Positions 1-7,955 of a stretch of 33,034 nucleotides of DNA are shown piece after piece (position 1 is the first letter of the stretch; every line of letters begins with the position of its first letter). The notes under the pieces were generated by a model. That model made no database searches. It worked only from the letters and a program-made list of their open reading frames with translations, and was not told the DNA's origin. The position numbers were made by a program, and so were the translations under genes. The stretch lies in the NCBI GenBank assembly GCA_018814355.1, contig JAHIZT010000046.1, positions 1 to 33,034 on the forward strand, in the 5' to 3' direction. This stretch comes from Candidatus Thermoplasmatota archaeon (lineage in GTDB: Archaea; Thermoplasmatota; Thermoplasmata; UBA10834).

Positions 1-1
1 C

Positions 2-1588
2 AGAAAGGACGGCGTGAGAAGCCTTCCCGCAGACTACGCAGTCGAACCGCACGCGCTCGGGAGAGGCCGCATCGCCGATCCTGAATGATCCATCGGGCAA
101 CCGCGTCATGCGCTGCTCTTTGCCCGATGGGTCCACGTACACGAGCTCTCCCTTCCGAGAGATTACCCGGAAGTTCGAAAACCATGGGTTGTAGGATCTG
201 TAATGCCCCTCATATTCCTCTGCACCTTTCGGGGATCTCGTCTTCGAAGTGTTCACGCGACCGTGCTTCTCGTATACATCTTGTCCGTGAAGTATCCTTA
301 CTACTTTCCCGTTCTCCCTCTCGAACCGCATCATGAACAGGTCGAAGCTAGGATGGTTGACCAGGAATGCATCGTTTTCGCGTTTCTCCATGGCGAAGTC
401 CTTCTTTCCAACGTTGAGGAAGAGTCTGTCACTGCCCGCCTTCACGCGCAAGCTCCTGCTCCCGCCGTCGAACAGGCCGGAGTATTCTCCTGCGTTCCCC
501 ACGCTAGGTTTGTCGGAAAGCCTTGGCACTTCAGGCAGTCTCATCCCAGCAGCCGCCGTCCTCAGGACTGAGAGGGCGAACCGTGCGACATCATCCACTT
601 CAGCCGGATTGCTCACATTTGTGAAAGCTCCGACCCCGAAGCCGTCATCCATATCCATTCGAATCGACGAGGTGTGACCCACCATGCCGCCAGTATGCCC
701 GACGTAGGTGTGCCCATCGGACTCTTCGATGCTTATCCCATAGCCGTAGGCGCCTTTGTGCAGATCGTCATCTGGAAAGATGGCTTTCTGGGTCAGGAGC
801 TTGAACCCCTTATCTGATATCACCATGCCATTCGCACACTTACCCCGGTTCATCAGCATCCGCATGTAGGTGGCCATGTCCGATGGGGTCGAGCATATCG
901 ACCCGTCTGCGGTGTCACTCTCGATCCGGGTCGCGCGCACGAGCGGCCCTCCTATCGGCGAAGGCCTGTCGTCGTAGAACGGCAGATAACAGACCGCCAG
1001 CCGTTTCCTGATGTCATGAGTGATCGTGGCAACGGAAGTGTTCATGCCCAGCGGGTCGAACACCCTCTCCTGGATGGCCTTGTCGCAGCTCTTGCCGAGA
1101 AGCTCCTCGATGACCAGACCAACGACCTTGTATCCCACATTGGAGTAGTAGAAGTGTTCGCCAGGAGACGTCGATGTCTCGGTCTCTGCCAGGGCCAGAA
1201 CCTCGGGGACCCCGGAGAGCCTGCATTCTGTCCCCATGATTATCCCAGCCGTGTGGGTGAGCAGATGATGAAGGGTGATTGGTTCGAACTTGGATTTCAC
1301 AGAGAACCAGGGCAGGTATTCGATCACTGGTCGGTGGAGGTCGACCTTGTGCTCGTCATGGAGCTGCATCAGGACGATACTCGCGAAGGATTTGCTGATC
1401 GAGCCGATTTCCCACATCGTGTTGGGGCGTACTGGGAACCCTGATTCGATGTCAGAGTAACCATATGTCGATTGTCTCAGGAGTCTCTTCCTGTCAGTGA
1501 TCGAGACGCCCAGACCAGGAATGTTCCATAAGTCCATCCACTGCTTCACGTACTTGTCGATTCGTTCGAAGGCGGGTCTTAGATTCAT
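2..1588 (-). CDS. Serine beta-lactamase-like hydrolase (class C / penicillin-binding-protein fold), partial
   Basis: The frame is open from an ATG at 1588 to the left edge, so the C-terminus is missing and 529 codons are visible. The family motifs of class C beta-lactamases, DD-peptidases and related esterases are present: SISK (S63, K66), YSN (about 148-150) and GHTGG near residue 300. The last 150 or so residues are beta-rich, like the C-terminal lipocalin-like domain of many of these hydrolases. The final visible residues contain a Cys-x-x-Cys pair. A GGTGAT Shine-Dalgarno site lies 5 bases before the ATG. No signal peptide is visible, so a cytoplasmic esterase, amidase or peptidase role is more likely than antibiotic resistance. 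Archaea lack murein, so the substrate is unknown. The tRNA-Gly gene lies just upstream on the same strand. Confidence 0.88.
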   Translation of the reverse strand, partial: MNLRPAFERIDKYVKQWMDLWNIPGLGVSITDRKRLLRQSTYGYSDIESGFPVRPNTMWEIGSISKSFASIVLMQLHDEHKVDLHRPVIEYLPWFSVKSKFEPITLHHLLTHTAGIIMGTECRLSGVPEVLALAETETSTSPGEHFYYSNVGYKVVGLVIEELLGKSCDKAIQERVFDPLGMNTSVATITHDIRKRLAVCYLPFYDDRPSPIGGPLVRATRIESDTADGSICSTPSDMATYMRMLMNRGKCANGMVISDKGFKLLTQKAIFPDDDLHKGAYGYGISIEESDGHTYVGHTGGMVGHTSSIRMDMDDGFGVGAFTNVSNPAEVDDVARFALSVLRTAAAGMRLPEVPRLSDKPSVGNAGEYSGLFDGGSRSLRVKAGSDRLFLNVGKKDFAMEKRENDAFLVNHPSFDLFMMRFERENGKVVRILHGQDVYEKHGRVNTSKTRSPKGAEEYEGHYRSYNPWFSNFRVISRKGELVYVDPSGKEQRMTRLPDGSFRIGDAASPERVRFDCVVCGKASHAVLS

Positions 1589-1620
1589 AGCAATCACCAG
1601 CTAACACTTGAACGCTAGCG

Positions 1621-1692
1621 TGCGGCCGCCGGGATTTGAACCCGGGTTTGAAGCTTGGGAAGCTTCAGTCCTAACCGCTAGACTACAGCCGC
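1621..1692 (-). tRNA. tRNA-Gly (anticodon CCC)
   Basis: A complete cloverleaf can be drawn on the minus strand. The 7-bp acceptor stem pairs GCGGCTG with CGGCCGC, with one G-U pair. The D arm begins GTCT and contains AGCGGTT. The anticodon stem GAAGC/GCTTC encloses the loop TTCCCAA, giving anticodon CCC. The T arm is CCGGG-TTCAAAT-CCCGG and the discriminator is A. There is no intron and CCA is not encoded. A TATA-like box lies about 28 bases before the 5' end. Confidence 0.95.
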
Positions 1693-1717
1693 TCCGCGGC
1701 GAAAAGGCGCAAAATCG

Positions 1718-1727
1718 CATTTAAACT
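1718..1727 (-). promoter_or_regulatory. TATA box of tRNA-Gly
   Basis: The minus strand reads AAGTTTAAATGC, centred about 30 bases upstream of the mature tRNA 5' end. This is the expected archaeal TATA-to-start distance if there is a 5' leader of a few bases. Confidence 0.6.
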
Positions 1728-1777
1728 TATCCGGCTCAGAGTGTCCCTTTCTCACTGAGCCTCTTTCGTAGAGCCCC

Positions 1778-2035
1778 TCACTTGACGGTCTCTAGCTGGC
1801 TTATTATGTTCCAAATGAGGGTCCTGCCATGCAGGGGGATGTTGGGGTCGTTCGCCAATTCGTCCAAAATCATTATCGCGCTCGCGCTTCTGACGTCCAG
1901 GGCCTCGCTCTTTCGCATCAGCCTCTCCTTGGCATCAGATGCTCCTCTCCTGATATTTCTCGGCACGGAGTTGTCGTCAGCTAGCTGGTCCAACACCTCC
2001 ATGATCTGCCTCAACCTTGTTTCCATGTCTGCCAT
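1778..2035 (-). CDS. UPF0147 family protein
   Basis: This small (85 residue) all-helical protein matches the archaeal UPF0147 family in length and in hallmark stretches such as DNSVPRNIRRG, LDVRSASAI and LANDPNIPLHGRT. Its function is unknown. A GTG at 2044 and an ATG at 2041 are also in frame. The ATG at 2035 is chosen because an AGGTGA Shine-Dalgarno site ends 5 bases before it, and the upstream candidates overlap that site. It lies downstream of the RAM-domain gene with a gap of about 47 bases and probably shares its transcript. Confidence 0.9.
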   Translation of the reverse strand: MADMETRLRQIMEVLDQLADDNSVPRNIRRGASDAKERLMRKSEALDVRSASAIMILDELANDPNIPLHGRTLIWNIISQLETVK

Positions 2036-2082
2036 AATCATCACCTGAGATGAACCTAGCCGCGATTATCGTTCCAGGCCTC

Positions 2083-2424
2083 CTACTTCTTGGATTCTTC
2101 TTCGAGTTCCTTGATCTTGCCCCGCTCCTTGAAGGTGGTCACGACCATGAACGTGCGCGTCTCCTTCACGCCATCTATGTCAGCTACATCGTCCACGATG
2201 AACTTCTTCAGAGCGGCGTAGTTCGGGAACCTGGCCTTCGCGATGATGTCCGTGTCGCCAGTGACCAAGAACACGTCCTCGATGTGCTCAAAACTTGCAA
2301 TCTTCTGTGCCACTTGGTCCGAACCCTTGGTGTCTATCTTGAACGTGACCAGTGCTGCAACCTGCTCTTCGCCGTAGTACGACGATATGACTTCCTCGTA
2401 CTCCTTCTTGTCCTTATCTTCCAT
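2083..2424 (-). CDS. Stand-alone Lrp/AsnC ligand-binding (RAM) domain protein
   Basis: The 113-residue product has the beta-alpha-beta-beta-alpha-beta RAM (AsnC_trans_reg) domain at residues 24-105. Characteristic segments are VTFKIDTKGSDQVAQKIA, DVFLVTGDTDIIAKARF and VKETRTFMVV. There is no helix-turn-helix, so it cannot bind DNA alone. Members of this group usually bind an amino acid or act as an oligomerisation partner of full-length Lrp proteins. The N-terminal 20 residues and the last 12 are charged. A GGGGGCG Shine-Dalgarno-like run precedes the ATG. It follows two tiny ORFs and precedes UPF0147 on the same strand. Confidence 0.88.
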   Translation of the reverse strand: MEDKDKKEYEEVISSYYGEEQVAALVTFKIDTKGSDQVAQKIASFEHIEDVFLVTGDTDIIAKARFPNYAALKKFIVDDVADIDGVKETRTFMVVTTFKERGKIKELEEESKK

Positions 2425-2425
2425 G

Positions 2426-2560
2426 TCAACGCCCCCTTCTTTGGTGCGTCCAATTCCGCATTTGGTGCCTTCTAAGTGGTGTCAAAAGCTGGCGGATGAA
2501 CAAGGGCGTTTCGAGCTCCTCCCCAACGGACTTCCTGAACCTGCCGGACCTTAGGGTCAC
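2426..2560 (-). CDS. Possible 44-residue basic peptide
   Basis: A GTG-initiated frame overlaps the stop of the 56-residue ORF as GTGA and ends TGA one base before the ATG of the RAM gene, so it exactly fills the gap between them. The product is Arg-rich (11 Arg in 44) with no recognisable family. The nearest Shine-Dalgarno-like run (GGAGGAG) is about 18 bases away, which is too far for good initiation. The tight fit suggests translational coupling, but the composition could equally reflect GC-rich spacer DNA. Low confidence. Confidence 0.22.
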   Translation of the reverse strand: MTLRSGRFRKSVGEELETPLFIRQLLTPLRRHQMRNWTHQRRGR

Positions 2561-2727
2561 AGCCGGGCCGCCTCGAACTCCTCCTGAAGGTCTATGATGA
2601 CCTGCTCCAGAATCTCTTCGAGGCTTCCACTTCTGTATTCTCGTATCCCGCCAAGGTCGCTCTGTACTCTAGCAAGGTATGTCGAGTTGCTTTTCAGAAA
2701 CTCCACGTTGCACAAGGGCTCTTCCAT
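2557..2727 (-). CDS. Small helical hypothetical protein, 56 residues
   Basis: An ATG at 2727 follows an AAAGGTGA Shine-Dalgarno site by 7 bases. The 56-residue product is rich in Glu and Leu, with a predicted amphipathic helix in the second half (SLEEILEQVIIDLQEEFEAA). It has no family I recognise. It looks like the first gene of the run 56-aa ORF, 44-aa ORF, RAM, UPF0147, with a TATA-like box about 75 bases upstream. Good initiation signals and natural protein composition favour a real gene. Confidence 0.5.
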   Translation of the reverse strand: MEEPLCNVEFLKSNSTYLARVQSDLGGIREYRSGSLEEILEQVIIDLQEEFEAARL

Positions 2728-2798
2728 CGGTGTTCACCTTTCTCGGCCTCAGGCACCACCCCAGGCCATGGGTTGCACGGGCGCGCTATACGTGCTCT

Positions 2799-2808
2799 CG
2801 TATTTAGT
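2799..2808 (-). promoter_or_regulatory. Candidate TATA box for the small-ORF/RAM/UPF0147 run
   Basis: The minus strand reads ACTAAATACG. Transcription would start near 2776, giving a leader of about 50 bases before the ATG at 2727. Confidence 0.35.
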
Positions 2809-2898
2809 ATTTTCTTATCGCATGATTCTAGTGCCAGCATGTGCCGGACACCTCCGGGTTTGCCCTTTGCCGTGGCAACGATGCGCACACGGCCAAGG

Positions 2899-2906
2899 AT
2901 TATATA
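2899..2906 (+). promoter_or_regulatory. TATA box of ileS
   Basis: ATTATATA lies in a GC-rich context. A start 25-27 bases downstream falls near 2930, right at the first arm of the inverted repeat in the leader. The ileS leader would then be about 97 bases, long for this genome. Confidence 0.5.
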
Positions 2907-2932
2907 TCGCGCCGGCGGTTTCATGTGTGATG

Positions 2933-2993
2933 AACTCGGCAGACCAGCTTATAATCATCATGATTAGCTGATTCTTGCTATCAGTGCCGAGTT
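2933..2993 (+). promoter_or_regulatory. Inverted-repeat leader of ileS
   Basis: A perfect 9-base inverted repeat (AACTCGGCA at 2933-2941, TGCCGAGTT at 2985-2993) encloses a second, imperfect hairpin with CAGCT at 2945-2949 and AGCTG at 2966-2970. The element lies between the predicted transcription start and the ileS Shine-Dalgarno site (GGAGGAG, 3011-3017). It could be a structured RNA controlling ileS, or a DNA operator. No known riboswitch class is recognised. Confidence 0.4.
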
Positions 2994-3026
2994 TGTGATG
3001 GAGTCCTTCTGGAGGAGTCTGTTGCG

Positions 3027-6000
3027 ATGATAAAGTACTACAGGGAACCTGAAGGGAAGACCTTCCCGCAGCTGGAGGAGGAGATCCTCCGCGGCTGGGA
3101 GGACCAGGGCATCCTCCAGAAGGTGAAAGAGCGGATGAGCGGTGGAGAACCGTTCGTGTTCTGCGAAGGACCTCCGACTGCAAACAGCCGCCCCCACATT
3201 GGGCACGCGCTCACGCGCGCTGTCAAGGATGCCTTCCTGAGATACCATGTGATGAACGGTCGCAAGATAGTCCCCTACATAGGCGGATGGGATTGCCACG
3301 GTCTGCCGGTCGAGCTCGAGGTCGAGCGCTCGCTCGGCATCCAATCGAAGAGGGACATTGAGGCTCTCGGAGTGGAGAAATTCAACCAGTTCTGCAGGGA
3401 GAGCGTGGTCAGGTACATGGCCGAGTGGGAGCAGATGAGTCGGAGGATAGGATACTGGGTCGACTTCGAGAACGCCTATCTGACCATGTCCAACAACTAT
3501 ATCGAGAGCGTCTGGTGGTCTCTGAAGCAGCTGCAGTCGAAAGGCCTACTCACGAAGGGCCACAAAGTCGTGCCGTACTGCCCGCGTTGCGGCACCACTC
3601 TGAGCACTCACGAAGTCGCCCTCGGGTTCAAGGAGACCGAAGACCGGTTCATCGTCGTGAAGTTCAGGCTGAAGGGAACGGACATGAGCCTCCTGGTTTG
3701 GACCGCCACTCCATGGGCATTGGTGGGCAACGCCCTTTTGGCGGTCGACAGGGACCAGGAGTATGCGGTGTTCGAGCACGCCGGCGAGAAGCTTGTCGTA
3801 GCCTCATCCAGGAAGGATTCGTTCGCTCAAGGTGACAGAACCCTGTCAACCGTCCGAGGGGCAGATCTGATCGGCATGGAATACGAGCCCCCGTTCAGGT
3901 ATCACGAGTTCTCCGGGAAAGGCTTCAGAGTGGTCCACTCGGCCGAGGCGGCGCACGAGGAGGGCACGGGCATCATGAGCGTCTCCCCAGCCTATGGCTC
4001 AGCCGATTTCGAAATTGGTGCCTCAGAAGGACTTGAGATATTCGATCCTCTGGATTCCGCCGGAAGGTTCACTGACGTTGTGCCTGGGCTCTCAGGAAGA
4101 TCTGCCAGGGATTCCGACTCTGAGATCATGCGCGTGCTCGAATCGAAAGGACTGCTCTTCAGGTGGGGATTGCTCAAGCACTCGTATCCGTTTTGCTGGC
4201 GATGCGACACCGCCCTCATCTACAAGGCCCTCGATTCGTGGTTCGTCCGGACCTCCGACCAGAAGGCAAGGATCATCGAGCTCAACGAGGAGATTGAGTG
4301 GGTCCCCGAGACTTTCAAGCACGGACGGTTCGGGAACTTCCTCGCGGACATCAAGGACTGGGCGATCAGCAGGAGCAGGTATTGGGGCACGCCGTTGCCG
4401 ATTTGGCGCTGCTCAAACGGGCATGAGATCTGCGTGGGAAGCCGGGAGGAGCTGAGCGAGCTGGCCACCGGTCCGGTCCCCGAAAGTCTGGACCTCCACA
4501 GGCCGTTCCTGGACGAAATCACGCTCAGATGCCCTAAGTGCGGGTCGGACATGAAGAGGGAGGAGGCAGTCATCGACTGCTGGTACGACTCTGGTTGTGC
4601 TCCCTTTGCCCAGTATCACTACCCCTTCGAGAACACCGAGCAGTTCGACACACACAAGTCGGTTGATTTCATCGCTGAAGGTGTAGACCAGACCCGCGGA
4701 TGGTTCTACACTCAGCTGGCGCTGGGGTCTCTCCTGTTCGACGAACCCGCTTTCAAGTCAGTTCTCGTCCTCGGCCAGGTCCTTGACGACCAAGGGAAGA
4801 AGATCTCCCGCGCATCCGAGAATGTCGTCTATGCCGACGAAGTGTTCTCCAGTGTCGGTGCGGACGCATCCCGACTCTTCTTGCTGGAGAATCCGGTCTG
4901 GCAATCCGTCCAGTTCTCCAAGGAGAGAGTGCGGGAGACGATGGTCGGCACGCTCAACACCCTCCTGAATGTCTACGTCTTCTTCGAGTCGAACGCGAAC
5001 CCCTATGAGTTCAGGATGCAGCACGGCTATGAAAGAACCCATGACCTGGACCGATGGATCGTCTCGCGGTTGCACACAACCACCAAAGAGGCAAGGGCCG
5101 GTTTCGAGTCACTCGAGGTCCACAGGACCGTCAGGGCCCTCAGGGGCTTCGTGGACGACCTGAGCAACTGGTATGTCCGGAGGTCAAGGAGGCGTTTCTG
5201 GGAGGAGAACGACCCACAGGATAGGCTTTCGGCTCACTGCACCCTGTATGAATGCCTCATGGAGCTGTCGAAGATGATGGCTCCGATCACGCCGTTCATC
5301 TCTGACTGGCTGTACAAGAGCCTGATGGGCACGAAGGAAAGCGTCCATCTCGAAGAATACCCGAAGGCTAACGAGAATCTGATCAACGGAACGCTCGAGA
5401 GGCAGATGGCCCTGGTCATGACAGCTGTGGAAGCTGGCAGGCTGGCCCGACAGAAGGTCAATGCGAAGCTCCGCCAACCGCTACCAGAAGTTGTGATAGC
5501 GGCGGATTCGGACAAGGCCTGGACCCTGCGAAGGTTCGAGAAGATGATCTCCGAGGAGCTCAATGTCAAGAAGGTCGAGTGCCTTGAGAGCAGGGACAAG
5601 ATGGTTCAGTACGCGGTCCACCCGAACCTCAAGACCCTGGGCCCGAAGCTGAAGGAGGGCGCCGGGGAGGTCTCGAAGCTGTTGTCCAAAGTGAACGAGA
5701 ACGACCTCGTGAAGCATCTCAGGGAGAAGGGCAAGATTCGTTTAGGCGGGTACGACCTCACTGAGGAGGACGTCATCGTCTCCGAGAAGGAGAAGCCGGG
5801 GTTCTCGCATGCTAGCATCGGGGACATACATGTCTATGTCGCATTGGAGGTCACCCAGAACCTCAAGCTCGAAGGCCTGTCCAGAGAGGTAATCAGGCGG
5901 GTTCAGCACATGCGAAAGGAGCAGAGGCTCGAGTTCGAGGATCCCGTGGACATCGAGTACTCTGGTCATCCCGACGTGGAGACCGCGATATCCGTTAGCA

Positions 6001-6119
6001 AGGAGCACATCATGAAGGAGACCCATGCCCGCAGCATCACAAAGAAGGAGTCGCCGGAGGGCGCTCGGAAATGGATCATCAACAAGCTGCAGTTGGATCT
6101 CGCCGTCAGGCGCTCCTGA
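3027..6119 (+). CDS. ileS: Isoleucyl-tRNA synthetase
   Basis: This class I synthetase charges tRNA-Ile in the cytoplasm. Its 1030 residues match archaeal IleRS length. The HIGH motif is PHIGH at 56-60, followed by GWDCHGLPVELEVE, the typical IleRS segment. The editing (CP1) domain spans roughly residues 190-390, and zinc-binding Cys pairs occur at CPRCG (about 186) and again in the C-terminal half (CPKCG, about 505). The signature-loop region reads KISRAS at 592-597 in place of the usual KMSKS; the tubular fold around it (LVLGQVLDDQGKK) is otherwise normal. The anticodon-binding helical domain follows from about residue 680. A GGAGGAG Shine-Dalgarno site lies 9 bases before the ATG. The 3' end overlaps the convergent acetyltransferase gene by 14 bases. 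Confidence 0.97.
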   Translation: MIKYYREPEGKTFPQLEEEILRGWEDQGILQKVKERMSGGEPFVFCEGPPTANSRPHIGHALTRAVKDAFLRYHVMNGRKIVPYIGGWDCHGLPVELEVERSLGIQSKRDIEALGVEKFNQFCRESVVRYMAEWEQMSRRIGYWVDFENAYLTMSNNYIESVWWSLKQLQSKGLLTKGHKVVPYCPRCGTTLSTHEVALGFKETEDRFIVVKFRLKGTDMSLLVWTATPWALVGNALLAVDRDQEYAVFEHAGEKLVVASSRKDSFAQGDRTLSTVRGADLIGMEYEPPFRYHEFSGKGFRVVHSAEAAHEEGTGIMSVSPAYGSADFEIGASEGLEIFDPLDSAGRFTDVVPGLSGRSARDSDSEIMRVLESKGLLFRWGLLKHSYPFCWRCDTALIYKALDSWFVRTSDQKARIIELNEEIEWVPETFKHGRFGNFLADIKDWAISRSRYWGTPLPIWRCSNGHEICVGSREELSELATGPVPESLDLHRPFLDEITLRCPKCGSDMKREEAVIDCWYDSGCAPFAQYHYPFENTEQFDTHKSVDFIAEGVDQTRGWFYTQLALGSLLFDEPAFKSVLVLGQVLDDQGKKISRASENVVYADEVFSSVGADASRLFLLENPVWQSVQFSKERVRETMVGTLNTLLNVYVFFESNANPYEFRMQHGYERTHDLDRWIVSRLHTTTKEARAGFESLEVHRTVRALRGFVDDLSNWYVRRSRRRFWEENDPQDRLSAHCTLYECLMELSKMMAPITPFISDWLYKSLMGTKESVHLEEYPKANENLINGTLERQMALVMTAVEAGRLARQKVNAKLRQPLPEVVIAADSDKAWTLRRFEKMISEELNVKKVECLESRDKMVQYAVHPNLKTLGPKLKEGAGEVSKLLSKVNENDLVKHLREKGKIRLGGYDLTEEDVIVSEKEKPGFSHASIGDIHVYVALEVTQNLKLEGLSREVIRRVQHMRKEQRLEFEDPVDIEYSGHPDVETAISVSKEHIMKETHARSITKKESPEGARKWIINKLQLDLAVRRS

Positions 6120-6585
6120 TCTTGGTCTTCTTCGGCTCGATGTTCTTCTCCATGATATGAGCGGGTCGGCCGACTCCATAGAAATCCTGAATGGAGGTCT
6201 TGACCTCGTACCCCCTTGAGGTATACAGCGAGATGGCTGGTTTGTTCATCACGTCGACCTCGAGGGTGTACTTGGTGAGCCCATGCGACTGAAAGACCTT
6301 CTCGCACTCGTCCAGTAGCGCAGAACCGACTCCGCCCCCGCGGTACTTCTTGAGCACGGCTATCGATGCGATCTTGCCTTCCCTGCCAAGGTCCGAGATC
6401 ATGCACATTGCCGAACCGACAATCTCCTCCTTGTCTATGGCCAAGAGAACGAAGGCGTCGTCTCTGACGACGAATGCGCGGACAGTCTCGGCATTGAACT
6501 TCTCGGTCCCAAAGCACTCCTGCTCGATCTCGAGGAGCCCCTCCATGTCCCACTCGTCGGCCGCCCTGACTCTCACGACCAGCAT
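6106..6585 (-). CDS. GNAT-family N-acetyltransferase, RimI-like
   Basis: The 159-residue product has the GNAT fold, including the acetyl-CoA-binding motif A with KKYRGGGVGSALL and the later NKPAISLYTSRGYE segment shared by RimI and archaeal protein N-terminal acetyltransferases. A role in acetylating protein N-termini (ribosomal proteins or Nat-type substrates) is the likely function; exact substrates cannot be read from sequence. An upstream in-frame ATG exists at 6597, but a GGAGGTG Shine-Dalgarno site lies between it and the ATG at 6585, so 6585 is chosen. Its 3' end overlaps the end of ileS by 14 bases, in convergent orientation. Confidence 0.85.
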   Translation of the reverse strand: MLVVRVRAADEWDMEGLLEIEQECFGTEKFNAETVRAFVVRDDAFVLLAIDKEEIVGSAMCMISDLGREGKIASIAVLKKYRGGGVGSALLDECEKVFQSHGLTKYTLEVDVMNKPAISLYTSRGYEVKTSIQDFYGVGRPAHIMEKNIEPKKTKIRSA

Positions 6586-6627
6586 AAGCACCTCCATGAA
6601 ATATGTCCGTTACGCCTCATCCGAAGG

Positions 6628-6637
6628 GCTTATATTC
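6628..6637 (+). promoter_or_regulatory. TATA box of asnS
   Basis: GCTTATATTC is centred about 28 bases before the asnS ATG at 6661, so the transcript is predicted to be leaderless or nearly so. No Shine-Dalgarno site is present, which agrees with this. Confidence 0.6.
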
Positions 6638-6660
6638 AGTGTGTCTCTTCCAGCATCCAG

Positions 6661-7950
6661 ATGGTTTCAGTCAAAGAAGCTTTGTCCAAGGACCGTGTCG
6701 GTAAGAAGGTCCAGGTCAATGGATGGATTTACAGGACGCGGAGCAGCGGCGGGATAGTGTTCGCCGTGCTCAGGGATTCGACAGGCATCATCCAGGTCAC
6801 CGTCAAGAAGGGCACTGTCCCGGACGCGGAGTTCGAGAACGCGACCAAGTCCGGGATAGAGTCATCGGTGATCATCGAGGGCGAGATCGCAGAGGACAAG
6901 CGTGCCCCAGGCGGGTTCGAGATAAGGGCGAGTAAGTTCCAGCTCGTTGGCATCTCAGAGGCCTTCCCCATTACAGAGTACCAAAGCACGGAGCTTCTGC
7001 TCGACCTGAGGCATCTCTGGATCCGTTCGAGAGAGCAGACGGCCGTGTCCAAGGTGAAGGCCTCGCTCCTCAGAGGAGCCAGGGAGTGGTTCCACGATAA
7101 CGGCTATACAGAGGTCACTCCGCCCATAATCACCGCCGTTGCGCCGGAGGACAGCACGACATTGTTCCAGATCAAGTACTTTGACAGGATCGCATACCTT
7201 TCCCAGAGCGCCCAGTTCTACCTTGAGTCGCTCATCTATTCGCTCGACAAGGTCTATTCGCTCACACCATCGTTCCGGGCGGAGAAGTCCAGGACTCCCA
7301 GGCACCTCGCGGAATACTGGCATCTCGAGATGGAGGCCGCATGGATGGGGAACGAGGGAAACATGGCGGTCCAAGAGCAGCTTGTGAGCGCCATGCTGCA
7401 CAACGCGGTGAGAGAGTGCACAGATGAGCTGAAGCTGCTCAAGCGCGACCCTGCGACCCTGAAGAAGATAGAGCCGCCGTTCGAGCGCATGAAGTACGAA
7501 GAGGCCATGGACTTCCTCCAGAAGAAGGGCCACAGCGTCACCTGGGGCAGCGATCTCGGGGCGATAGAAGAGCGCGCGATCACGACCGACAGGGAGATTC
7601 CGGTCTTCATCGTGAACTATCCGAAGGAGCTCAAGCCGTTCTATATGAAGGAGAACCCGGACGATCCGAGGACATACGAGAACAGCGACCTGCTTGCGCC
7701 TGAGGGCTTCGGCGAGATCATCGGCGGGAGCGAGAGGGAGACGGACATGAACCTGATGATCGAGCGACTAGAGGAGAAAGGCGAGGGCCTCGATAACTAT
7801 CAGTGGTATCTAGATCTCAGAAAATACGGCTCGGTCCCTCACTCCGGATTCGGACTCGGCCTGGAAAGGATCGTGACATGGGTCTGCAAGCTGGACCACA
7901 TAAGGGATTCGATCCCGTACCCGCGTACTGTAGCGCGCGTGTACCCGTAG
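6661..7950 (+). CDS. asnS: Asparaginyl-tRNA synthetase
   Basis: This class IIb synthetase has an N-terminal OB-fold anticodon-binding domain (residues 1-105, VQVNGWIYRTRSSGG) and a catalytic domain. Motif 2 begins FRAEKSRTPRHLAEYWHLE at about 205, and motif 3 is GFGLGLERIV at 396-405. The AsnRS-specific features are KPFYMKEN, LLAPEGFGEIIGGSERE and LDLRKYGSVPHSG; an AspRS would differ at these places. Length (429) is normal. The cell therefore charges tRNA-Asn directly and need not depend on tRNA-dependent amidation of Asp. Monocistronic, it converges on the M20 gene with a 5-base gap. Confidence 0.93.
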   Translation: MVSVKEALSKDRVGKKVQVNGWIYRTRSSGGIVFAVLRDSTGIIQVTVKKGTVPDAEFENATKSGIESSVIIEGEIAEDKRAPGGFEIRASKFQLVGISEAFPITEYQSTELLLDLRHLWIRSREQTAVSKVKASLLRGAREWFHDNGYTEVTPPIITAVAPEDSTTLFQIKYFDRIAYLSQSAQFYLESLIYSLDKVYSLTPSFRAEKSRTPRHLAEYWHLEMEAAWMGNEGNMAVQEQLVSAMLHNAVRECTDELKLLKRDPATLKKIEPPFERMKYEEAMDFLQKKGHSVTWGSDLGAIEERAITTDREIPVFIVNYPKELKPFYMKENPDDPRTYENSDLLAPEGFGEIIGGSERETDMNLMIERLEEKGEGLDNYQWYLDLRKYGSVPHSGFGLGLERIVTWVCKLDHIRDSIPYPRTVARVYP

Positions 7951-7955
7951 TGATT

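Noticed and set aside
2694-2924. A 76-codon minus-strand frame upstream of the small ORFs
   Set aside because: It overlaps the better supported 56-residue ORF and runs through its promoter; its composition looks like translated spacer.
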